Source of the DNA: DASQPR01 sp035713725
Lineage (GTDB): Bacteria > Actinomycetota > Actinomycetes > Mycobacteriales > Micromonosporaceae
Reading direction: 5' to 3'
DNA: 22,086 nt
NCBI GenBank assembly: GCA_035713725.1
Contig: DASTMZ010000211.1
Coordinates: 1-22,086 of the forward strand
Shown here: positions 8,378 to 15,225 of the stretch, piece by piece
How the letters are laid out: every line of letters begins with the position of its first letter
Numbering within the stretch: position 1 is the stretch's first letter
Made by a program: the position numbers and the translations under genes
The notes under the pieces: model-generated
Database searches by the model: none
Told to the model about the DNA's origin: nothing
What the model saw: only the letters and a program-made list of their open reading frames with translations

Positions 8378-8676
8378 TCGGTCGCGCTAAGTAGCGAACC
8401 AGCAGGTGCCGACGCACGTACCCGTGAAGAAGGCAGGAAGTAAAAGGCAGGAAGTAAATACGTGCGATCGCGGTTATGACGACCGCGGCGGCGCGCGGGC
8501 ATCGTTTTTCGCGGTGACGCGTGTCACGGTTGACGATGGGTGTAGCGTGGCGCCGTCCGGCGTGCGCAACCGTTCCATCCGACGGTAGGCCCGGATCGCG
8601 GCCGATCCGCGAGCGCGCGCCAACCTTGCCGCGAGAGGCCGCGGCTCAGTCGTTGTTTGCAACCCAGGGAGTATCC
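8378..8676. other. Intergenic region before topA
   Basis: No gene is seen in these 299 bases. They contain an A-rich perfect 14-bp duplication (8431-8458) and a TTGACG hexamer at 8530-8535 without a matching -10 at the right distance. The topA ribosome-binding site lies at the right end (AGGGAG, 8666-8671). Confidence 0.5.
8431..8458. repeat. Perfect 14-bp tandem duplication
   Basis: The unit AGGCAGGAAGTAAA occurs twice head to tail (8431-8444 and 8445-8458). It is much richer in A than its surroundings and lies 219 bases ahead of topA. Confidence 0.95.
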
Positions 8677-11472
8677 GTGCCGAGCACCACGAAGCGGCTG
8701 GTCATCGTCGAGTCTCCGGCGAAGGCGAAGACGATCTCCGGCTATCTCGGGCCGGGGTACGTCGTCGAGGCCAGCTTTGGTCACGTACGCGACTTGCCGC
8801 GTAACGCCGCGGACGTGCCAGCGCGCTACAAGGGCGAGTCGTGGGCGCGGCTGGGCGTGGATGTCGACAACGGGTTCAACGCGCTCTACGTGGTCACTTC
8901 CGACCGCAAGCAACAAATCGCGAAGCTTGCGAAGCTCGCGAAGGAGGTCGACGAGGTCCTCCTCGCCACCGACGAGGACCGCGAGGGCGAAGCGATCGCC
9001 TGGCACCTGCTCGAGACGATCAAACCGAAGGTGCCGGTCAAGCGCATGGTGTTCCACGAGATCACCCGGCCGGCGATCCAGGACGCGGTGGCCAACCCGC
9101 GCGAGATCGACCGCGCGCTAGTCGACGCGCAGGAGGCCCGGCGGATCCTCGACCGGCTCTACGGATATGAAGTGTCGCCGGTGCTGTGGAAGAAGGTCGG
9201 TCCGCGTACCTCGGCCGGCCGCGTACAGTCCGTCGCCACGCGGATCGTCGTCGACCGCGAGAAGCAGCGGATGGCGTTCCGGGCCGCCAACTACTGGGAC
9301 ATCACGGCGACGCTTGCCACGCTGACTGGGCAGTCGGGGGCATCGGCCGCCGAGGCGACCGAGCCACGGACGTTCGCCGCGAACCTGATCGCACTGAACG
9401 GCGACCGGGTCGCCAGCGGGCGTGACTTCGAGCCGACCACCGGCCGGGCACGGGGCGACGTCGTCCACCTCGACGAGGACGGCGCGCGTGGGCTCGCCGC
9501 ACGACTCGACGGCCGGCCGTTCCGCGTCGTACGCGTGGAGGAGAAGCCTTACCGCCGCCGCCCGTACGCCCCGTTCATCACCTCGACGCTGCAGCAAGAG
9601 GCGTCGCGCAAGCTGCGTTTCTCGTCCGCCCAGACGATGCGCGTCGCGCAGCGGCTCTACGAGAACGGCTACATCACATATATGCGCACCGACTCGGTGA
9701 ACCTCGCGGAGAGCGCGATCGCCGCGGCACGCGCGCAGATCCGCGACCTTTACGGCGACTCGTTCGTGCCACCGGAGCCGCGCCGCTATACGAGCAAGGT
9801 CAAGAACGCGCAGGAGGCACACGAGGCGATCCGGCCGGCCGGTGACTCGTTCCGCACCCCGGGCGAGGTCGCGAACGAACTGGCCACCGAGGAATTCAAG
9901 CTGTACGAGCTGATCTGGCGCCGGACCGTGGCGTCACAGATGACCGACGCCGTCGGCTCCTCGGTCTCGGTCCGGATTCGCGCGATGTCCACCACGAACG
10001 AGGAGTGCGACTTCGCGGCGACCGGCAAGACCATCACCGATCCCGGCTTCCTGCGCGCCTACGTCGAGTCGTCGGACGACGAAACCGAGGAGGCCGAGGA
10101 CGCCGAACGTCGGCTGCCGCGTCTGGTCAAGGACCAGCCGTTGCGCGCCGATGCGCTGGAGGCGATCGGCCACACCACCCAGCCGCCGGCGCGCTACACG
10201 GAGGCGTCGCTGGTCAAGGCGATGGAAGAGCTTGGCATCGGCCGTCCGTCCACATACGCCACGATCATGGCAACCATTCAAGACCGTGGGTACGTGTTCC
10301 GGCGCGGCCAAGCGTTAGTGCCGTCGTTCCTTGCGTTCGCGGTCGTCAACCTGCTGGAGCGGCATTTCGCGCAGATGGTGGACTACGGGTTCACCGCGGC
10401 GATGGAGGACGAACTCGACGACGTCGCTGGCGGGCAGGCCGCTGCGGTGGACTTCCTGACCGCGTTCTACTTCGGTGGAAACCTGGGCGAGCACGGCTCC
10501 GTCGCGCGATCCGGTGGCCTGAAGAAGATGGTCACGGAGAACCTCGGCGAGATCGACGCCCGTGGCGTCAACTCGATTCCGCTGTTCGTTGACGGCGAGG
10601 GTCGCAACGTCGTGGTACGCGTCGGCCGCTACGGGCCGTACCTGCAACGGTCCCTGCCCGGTGCGGAGTTCGACGCGAGCGACAACGGCAACGGGAACGG
10701 CAACGGCAACGGCGGTGACAGCGCCGCGAACCGCGTCTCGATCCCGGAAGGCATCGCGCCGGACGAGTTGACGCCGGACAAGGTCGAGGAACTCTTCCTC
10801 GGCGGCGGCGGCGAACGCAAGCTCGGCGAGCACCCGGAGACCGGTGAGCCGATCGTCGTCAAGTCGGGTCGGTTCGGGCCCTACATCTCCAGCGGCGACC
10901 GCAACGCGTCACTGCTGTCGACGATGTCGCCGGACACGCTGAGCCTGGCCGACGCGCTGCGCTTGCTGACGTTGCCACGGGTGGTCGGACGGGATCCGGA
11001 CGGCGAGGAGATCATCGCGTCCGGCGGCCGCTATGGGCCGTACATCAAGCGCGGCAACGACACCCGCTCGCTCGCGACCGAGGAGCAGCTGTTCACGCTG
11101 ACCCTGGATGAGGCTATGGCGCTGCTCGCCGAGCCGAAGCAACGCGGCCGCGCCGCCGCCCGGCCGCCACTGCGTGAGCTCGGCGTCGATCCGTTGACCG
11201 ACAAGCCGCTCACCATCAAGGACGGGCGCTTCGGTCCGTACGTCACCGACGGCGAGTCGAACGCGTCGCTGCGACGTGGCCAGACACCCGAGTCGATGAC
11301 GATCGAGCAGGCCTCGGAGATGCTGTCCGAGAAGCGGGCCGCCGGTCCGAAGCCGCGCAAGACAGCCGCGAAGAAGACCACCGCGAAGAAGGCCGCGCCA
11401 CGCAAGGCCGCGGCGAAAAAGGCTGCGCCACGCAAGGCCGCGAAGCAGGCCGCCCCTCGCAAGCGGAGCTAG
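8677..11472 (+). CDS. topA: DNA topoisomerase I (type IA)
   Basis: A 931-residue type IA topoisomerase that relaxes negative supercoils by a transient 5'-phosphotyrosine link. The TOPRIM domain opens at RLVIVESPAKAKTI with Glu12 and carries the metal-binding DEDREGE at 99-105. The catalytic tyrosine is Tyr335 in ITYMRTDSVNL. The C-terminal region has no cysteine zinc fingers; instead there are four GR(Y/F)GPY repeats typical of actinobacterial enzymes, followed by a Lys/Ala/Arg/Pro tail (last 45 or so residues) that should bind DNA. A short Asn-Gly run, encoded by a tandem hexamer near 10684-10711, sits before the second repeat. GTG at 8677 is preferred because AGGGAG is five bases upstream and the conserved domain begins at once; the frame is open 52 codons further upstream without support. 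Length is within the actinobacterial range. Confidence 0.97.
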   Translation: MPSTTKRLVIVESPAKAKTISGYLGPGYVVEASFGHVRDLPRNAADVPARYKGESWARLGVDVDNGFNALYVVTSDRKQQIAKLAKLAKEVDEVLLATDEDREGEAIAWHLLETIKPKVPVKRMVFHEITRPAIQDAVANPREIDRALVDAQEARRILDRLYGYEVSPVLWKKVGPRTSAGRVQSVATRIVVDREKQRMAFRAANYWDITATLATLTGQSGASAAEATEPRTFAANLIALNGDRVASGRDFEPTTGRARGDVVHLDEDGARGLAARLDGRPFRVVRVEEKPYRRRPYAPFITSTLQQEASRKLRFSSAQTMRVAQRLYENGYITYMRTDSVNLAESAIAAARAQIRDLYGDSFVPPEPRRYTSKVKNAQEAHEAIRPAGDSFRTPGEVANELATEEFKLYELIWRRTVASQMTDAVGSSVSVRIRAMSTTNEECDFAATGKTITDPGFLRAYVESSDDETEEAEDAERRLPRLVKDQPLRADALEAIGHTTQPPARYTEASLVKAMEELGIGRPSTYATIMATIQDRGYVFRRGQALVPSFLAFAVVNLLERHFAQMVDYGFTAAMEDELDDVAGGQAAAVDFLTAFYFGGNLGEHGSVARSGGLKKMVTENLGEIDARGVNSIPLFVDGEGRNVVVRVGRYGPYLQRSLPGAEFDASDNGNGNGNGNGGDSAANRVSIPEGIAPDELTPDKVEELFLGGGGERKLGEHPETGEPIVVKSGRFGPYISSGDRNASLLSTMSPDTLSLADALRLLTLPRVVGRDPDGEEIIASGGRYGPYIKRGNDTRSLATEEQLFTLTLDEAMALLAEPKQRGRAAARPPLRELGVDPLTDKPLTIKDGRFGPYVTDGESNASLRRGQTPESMTIEQASEMLSEKRAAGPKPRKTAAKKTTAKKAAPRKAAAKKAAPRKAAKQAAPRKRS

Positions 11473-11496
11473 CGCTCGCTGTCCTGGTTCCGTCGC

Positions 11497-11544
11497 GATC
11501 TAGGAAGATTTGTCAGCCCAGAGCCCGGGAAGGCTTCCTAGATC
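11497..11544. repeat. Left flanking inverted repeat of the DUF559 cassette
   Basis: GATCTAGGAAG (11497-11507) and CTTCCTAGATC (11534-11544) form a perfect 11-bp inverted repeat with 26 nt between the arms. It lies 24 bases after the topA stop. The same arms with the same spacing recur at 12565-12612. It may double as the topA terminator, but the loop is long for that. Confidence 0.95.
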
Positions 11545-11549
11545 CGTCA

Positions 11550-11612
11550 GTCAGCGCCGACGCTGTCCACAGCGGACAGTTGAGGCTGACGGGCGGCGTC
11601 TGCCGTCCGTCA
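11550..11612 (+). promoter_or_regulatory. Structured leader with alternative stems before the DUF559 gene
   Basis: Three stems can form: GTCAGC (11550-11555) with GCTGAC (11585-11590); inside it CTGTCC (11563-11568) with GGACAG (11574-11579); and TGACGGGCGGC (11587-11597) with GCCGTCCGTCA (11602-11612), one G-U pair and a GTCT loop. The first and third share bases 11587-11590 and exclude each other. The third ends four bases before the GTG at 11617. Confidence 0.4.
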
Positions 11613-11616
11613 AAGT

Positions 11617-12609
11617 GTGCGTGTGCAGCGGTTCGCGTTCGACGAGGCAAGCGATCTCGACCTGCTGCTCTTCCGTCAGGACCACGTGATCTCCGCTGTG
11701 CAAGCAAGGGCATTCTTAACGGAAGCCGCAATCGAGCATCGGATTCAGTCTGGCCGGTGGCAGCGTCTGCATCGTGGCGTGTTTCCGACCGACAGTGGTC
11801 CAGTGCGTTATGCGCACCGGCTATGGTGTGCCGTCCTAGCGTGCGCTCCAGAGGCCTATCTCGCCGGCGCTACCGCGGCGGCCGCCGATGGACTCGCGCG
11901 ACCTCCGTTCGTCATCGACATCCTCATCCCCTTGTCCCGTCGCGTGACGCGGCCGCCGAGTGGCGTCGCGCTGCACCGATCAAGCGTGCTGCCGCGCGGT
12001 CACTTGCATCGCATGGCGCAGCCGCCGCGGACTCGGGTAGCGCGGTCGCTCGTCGACGCCGCGCAGTGGTCCGCATCGCACGACGCGACACGAGCGCTGG
12101 TGGCCGACGCGTTTCGCCGCCGCCTGGTTGGCCTGGACGACCTCGTCGGCGTGCTCGATCAGCTGCCTCGTGCCAAGCATCGTCGCTGGATCCGGCAGGT
12201 GGCCATCGAGGCGGCCGACGGCGCGTTCTCGCTGCCCGAACTCGAATACGTGCGGCTCGGTCGACGCGCCGGACTCCCCGAGCCGAGCCGCCAGGTGATC
12301 CGTGTCGATTCCCGCGGTCATCGGAGATACCTCGACGTCCGGTACGACGAGTGGCGCGTTGCCGTGGAGATCGACGGAGGCCAGCACATCGAGCCGGCGG
12401 CGTGGTGGGCGGACATGAGACGGCAGAACGATCTCTGGATCGCCGGAGAGCGTGTGCTGCGCTTCCCCGCGTGGGCGATCCGTGAACGACCGGACGAGGT
12501 AATCGCCCAGGTTCGGGCGGCTCTGTCTGCCGCCGGGTGGTTGGGCCGCGCTCGCTCCAACACGGATCTAGGAAGCGATACCCGGCCACTGCACCGGAAC
12601 TCTTCCTAG
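11617..12609 (+). CDS. AbiEi-like N-terminal domain plus DUF559 nuclease-fold protein
   Basis: A 330-residue protein. Residues about 20-58 (RQDHVISAVQARAFL... HRGVFPT) resemble the winged-helix domain of AbiEi-type antitoxins; residues about 205-305 match the DUF559/Vsr-like endonuclease fold, with Glu210, Asp240 (RRYLDVRY) and EIDGGQH (Glu251, Asp253, His257) as candidate active-site residues of a PD-(D/E)xK type. Such proteins are common and uncharacterised in actinobacteria. GTG at 11617 is taken as start; GTG at 11623 is equally possible and no clear Shine-Dalgarno is seen. Codon 34 is the rare TTA (11716-11718). The last 15 or so residues are encoded by the right flanking hairpin, and the TAG stop is inside its arm, tail to tail with the oxidase stop. 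DNA binding or nicking is inferred from fold only. Confidence 0.85.
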   Translation: MRVQRFAFDEASDLDLLLFRQDHVISAVQARAFLTEAAIEHRIQSGRWQRLHRGVFPTDSGPVRYAHRLWCAVLACAPEAYLAGATAAAADGLARPPFVIDILIPLSRRVTRPPSGVALHRSSVLPRGHLHRMAQPPRTRVARSLVDAAQWSASHDATRALVADAFRRRLVGLDDLVGVLDQLPRAKHRRWIRQVAIEAADGAFSLPELEYVRLGRRAGLPEPSRQVIRVDSRGHRRYLDVRYDEWRVAVEIDGGQHIEPAAWWADMRRQNDLWIAGERVLRFPAWAIRERPDEVIAQVRAALSAAGWLGRARSNTDLGSDTRPLHRNSS

Positions 12610-12612
12610 ATC
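12565..12612. repeat. Right flanking inverted repeat of the DUF559 cassette
   Basis: GATCTAGGAAG (12565-12575) and CTTCCTAGATC (12602-12612), again separated by 26 nt; here the pairing extends one base outward (G12564 with C12613) to 12 bp. The loop agrees with the left copy at roughly half its positions. The right arm supplies the TAG stops of both the DUF559 gene (12607-12609) and the leftward oxidase (12608-12606). Confidence 0.95.
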
Positions 12613-13919
12613 CCGAAGATCTGGCGCGTGTACGCGTTGGCGAACAGCCGCCGTGGGTCGACGCGCTCCCGTACGGCGAGGAAGTCATCGAAGCGCGGAT
12701 AGACGGTACGGAGCGACGACGCGTCCCGCCAGTGCAGCTTGCCCCAGTGTGGCCGCCCACCGAGACTGGTAGCCACCTCTTCGAACGCTCGCATGTATGG
12801 CTCGTACGGCATGCCGACGTACTGGTGGATCGCGACGTACGCGCTGTCGCGACCGTACCCGTGGGAGAGCCAGATGTCGTCGGCGGCGGTGAACCGTACT
12901 TCGACGGGGAAGGAAACCTTGAACGGCAACCGTTCCACTATGCGGCGCAACTCGGCGAACGCCGTTGGCAAGGCATCGCGCGGCAAGCCGTACTCCATTT
13001 CCGTGAACCGTACCCGTCGTGGCGTGCAGAACACCCGGTCGGACCGCGCGGTGTAGACACGCGCGGACAGCGCACGTGCCGATACCCGGCTGATCGACGG
13101 CACCAAGGCCGGCATCGCCCGGCCAACCCGACAGGCGCCGGCGAACACGGTGTTGGACAGGAACTCGTCGTCCAGCCAGCCACGCCACCGCGGCAGCGGT
13201 CGGTCCGAGACCGAGACGCGGTCGTTGCATTTGATCTGAACGCGATCGGTATAAGGGAACCAGTACATCTCGAAGTGGTCGTGTCCGTCGACAAACGACG
13301 GCAGGTCGCCGAGCACATCCGCGAGCCGCGCCGGCCGCTCCTCGGCGCGCAACGTGAACGCGTCGACGCAGCGCAGCGTGACATCCGTGATGACGCCGAG
13401 CGACCCGATGCCCACCCGGGCCGCGTCGAACACGTCCGCGTTCTCGGTCGGCGAGCAACGAAGCACCGCGCCGGCGCCGGTCACGAGCGTGAGTCCGGCC
13501 ACGAACGTGGACAGGCAACCGAGTCGGGCGCCGGTGCCGTGCGTGCCGGTCGAGATCGCGCCGGAAATGGTCTGCACGTCGATGTCCCCGAGGTTCGGCA
13601 TCGCGAGGCCTAGCGCGGCGAGCACGTCGTTCAGTTCCCGCAGCCGGGTGCCGGCGCCGACCGTGACGAGCCGCTCGGCCTTGTCGACCGCGACCACCGA
13701 CGTGAGCGTGGACAGGTCGATGCGTACGCCGTCGGTCGCCGCGGCGCCGGTGAACGAGTGGCCGGCGCCGACCGCCTTGACGGTCAACCCGTCATCGGCG
13801 GACGCACCGATCGCGCCCGCGACGTCGTCCGCGTTCGCCGCTCGTACCACCCGAGTCGCGGTGGCTCGCTGATTGCCGGCCCAGTTGTCCCAGTGGGTCG
13901 GCGCGGTCGCGGTACGCAT
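12606..13919 (-). CDS. FAD-linked sugar-1,4-lactone oxidase (ALO/gulonolactone oxidase family)
   Basis: A 437-residue flavoprotein of the VAO/PCMH family with the D-arabinono-1,4-lactone oxidase C-terminal domain, expected to oxidise an aldono-lactone or polyol. The FAD domain shows VGAGHSFTG (48-57), where His54 is the usual covalent flavin site in relatives, and TGTHGTG near 124-130. The C-terminal domain shows HWGKLHW and ends FANAYTRQIFG, as in typical family members. Length is normal. ATG at 13919 is supported by GGGAGG ten bases upstream (plus-strand 13930-13935). It converges on the DUF559 gene and both stops share the CTAG inside the right hairpin, so its last codons coincide with the repeat. 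The exact substrate cannot be read from the sequence; mycobacterial gulonolactone dehydrogenase is the nearest analogue I recall. Confidence 0.9.
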   Translation of the reverse strand: MRTATAPTHWDNWAGNQRATATRVVRAANADDVAGAIGASADDGLTVKAVGAGHSFTGAAATDGVRIDLSTLTSVVAVDKAERLVTVGAGTRLRELNDVLAALGLAMPNLGDIDVQTISGAISTGTHGTGARLGCLSTFVAGLTLVTGAGAVLRCSPTENADVFDAARVGIGSLGVITDVTLRCVDAFTLRAEERPARLADVLGDLPSFVDGHDHFEMYWFPYTDRVQIKCNDRVSVSDRPLPRWRGWLDDEFLSNTVFAGACRVGRAMPALVPSISRVSARALSARVYTARSDRVFCTPRRVRFTEMEYGLPRDALPTAFAELRRIVERLPFKVSFPVEVRFTAADDIWLSHGYGRDSAYVAIHQYVGMPYEPYMRAFEEVATSLGGRPHWGKLHWRDASSLRTVYPRFDDFLAVRERVDPRRLFANAYTRQIFGI

Positions 13920-14217
13920 CGTTGACGGGCCTCCCGACCAGGCGTGCGACGCAACGTGAATGCGCCTCGGCTAATCCGATGTCGAATCTGGCGGACCGTT
14001 GTGGCTCCGCGCTCGTTGAGTATTGCGATGCCGATGGCTGCTGCACGGGCACGTTCGATCCCGCCACGGCAGCCGCGGAGACCGAACTGCAATCGCGAAG
14101 ACCGAACCGCAACCGCGAAGACCGAACGGCAATCGCGAATACCGAACCGTAACGCCTGGTAGAACCCGGCCGCGTTGGATCGGGTAGACCGCGCCGGGCG
14201 CGTACACAGGAGTAGCA
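13920..14217. promoter_or_regulatory. Divergent control region between lactone oxidase and tetR
   Basis: These 298 bases separate the leftward oxidase from the rightward regulator. They hold both ribosome-binding sites and, on the regulator side, a 20-bp tandem repeat (14081-14154). A TetR-family gene next to a divergent enzyme often represses it, so operators are expected here. No convincing promoter hexamers were found. Confidence 0.45.
14081..14154. repeat. 20-bp imperfect tandem repeat, about 3.7 copies
   Basis: Units start at 14081, 14101, 14121 and 14141; each begins ACCGAAC, and the first three continue to (A/C)(A/C)...CGCGAA with two to four substitutions between copies. The fourth copy is partial (about 14 bases). 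The array lies 64-137 bases upstream of the tetR start. Confidence 0.9.
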
Positions 14218-15222
14218 GTGACAACACAAGCTTCCCGGGTGGCGCCGCCGCGCAGCGAGGCCGCGACCGAGGATCCAAGCATCGACGAGTCACGCGAGCC
14301 TGACGGCGGCGGTCACGGTGCCGTGACGGGTACGAACGTGAGTGCCACCGGCACCCGTACCCGCGCCGACGCCAGCGTGCTCGGCGCGAACGAATCGACG
14401 ACGGGGCGCGTCGGGGCACCCGCGAAGCAGGGCAACGTCGGCCCGCGATCCGAGGCCGGCCGGGGGAGGCAGAGCGACTCGGTCAGGGGGAACAACACAC
14501 GCATGGACGGCACAGACGCGGACCTCACGGTGGGCGCTCCGGAATTCTCCGACGGGCCCGGTTCGCCGCGGAACGAGAGCGCCGTCGCCACCTACGGAAC
14601 AAACGTTGGTACGAACATTGGACCGCTGCGCCGCGTGCCCGTCCAAGGCCGAAGCGTGGCACGAGTGGCCCGCATGCTCGACGCGTGCGCGGAACTCGTC
14701 GACGAGATCGGCTACGAGGAGCTGACCACGACGCTGCTCGCCGAGCGCGCCGGTGTCGCGATCGGCTCGATCTACCAGTTCTTCCCGGACAAGCGGGCTG
14801 TTGTGCAGGCGTTGACGCTGCGCAACCTCGAGATGTACCTGGCCCGGTTGTCCGGCCGACTCTCCGCGTCGACGTTCATCCACTGGTGGGACGGTGTGGA
14901 CGCGGGCATCGACGAGTACATCGACCTGCACCGTACCGTGCCCGGCTTCCGTACCCTGCACTTCGGCAACGTGGTCGACGTACACCTGCTCGACGAGGAG
15001 CGCGACAACAACGCGGTGATCGCGAGCGCGCTGGTTGGCTTGCTCGTCGCCGACCTGGACCTGCAGGGCGGCCCGAACGTGGAATTCGCGGTCATGATCG
15101 CCGTCGAGGCGGCGGATGCGTTAATTCAGTTGGCCTTCCGGCGTGACCCGAATGGCGACCCGCGCGTGCTCGCCGAGGCCAAGTCGCTGATCCGGGAGTA
15201 CCTGCAGCGTCAGGCCGCGTGA
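14218..15222 (+). CDS. TetR-family transcriptional regulator with long N-terminal extension
   Basis: A 334-residue regulator. The TetR helix-turn-helix spans about 148-194 (ARMLDACAELVDEIGYEELT, then LLAERAGVAIGSIYQFFPDK), with a ligand-binding and dimerisation region behind it. Ahead of the DNA-binding domain lie about 140 residues rich in Gly, Thr, Asn, Ser and Asp with no predicted fold, unusual for the family (about 200 residues). GTG at 14218 is preferred because AGGAG (14208-14212) is five bases upstream. ATG at 14503 (residue 96) is the alternative; its AGGGGG is 12 bases away, and it would still leave about 50 extra residues. Third-position GC stays high through the extension, which argues that it is translated. 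The gene ends three bases from the convergent deaminase/aldolase. Ligand unknown; the divergent oxidase is the obvious candidate target. Confidence 0.88.
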   Translation: MTTQASRVAPPRSEAATEDPSIDESREPDGGGHGAVTGTNVSATGTRTRADASVLGANESTTGRVGAPAKQGNVGPRSEAGRGRQSDSVRGNNTRMDGTDADLTVGAPEFSDGPGSPRNESAVATYGTNVGTNIGPLRRVPVQGRSVARVARMLDACAELVDEIGYEELTTTLLAERAGVAIGSIYQFFPDKRAVVQALTLRNLEMYLARLSGRLSASTFIHWWDGVDAGIDEYIDLHRTVPGFRTLHFGNVVDVHLLDEERDNNAVIASALVGLLVADLDLQGGPNVEFAVMIAVEAADALIQLAFRRDPNGDPRVLAEAKSLIREYLQRQAA

Positions 15223-15225
15223 GAG

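Larger units (their letters stand above)
11497..12612. mobile_element. Candidate hairpin-flanked cassette carrying a DUF559/AbiEi-like gene
   Basis: A 1116-bp segment containing one gene and bounded at both ends by the same inverted-repeat hairpin (11-bp arms, 26-nt spacer). No transposase motif is present and I see no target-site duplication. Calling it mobile is inference from the symmetrical ends, the DUF559 cargo (a family that is commonly multicopy in actinobacteria) and its position inside an otherwise conserved topA-tmk neighbourhood. Confidence 0.4.

Noticed and set aside
8521..8676. Extended N-terminus of topoisomerase I
   Set aside because: The GTG at 8677 has a good ribosome-binding site and leads straight into the TOPRIM domain; the extension is Arg/Pro-rich and unsupported.
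12537..13613. Long rightward open frame over the lactone oxidase
   Set aside because: Antisense shadow of a clear FAD oxidase.
13979..14152. Small rightward frame starting ATG at 13979 with several cysteines
   Set aside because: No ribosome-binding site, lower GC3 than the real genes, and it runs into the 20-bp tandem repeats.
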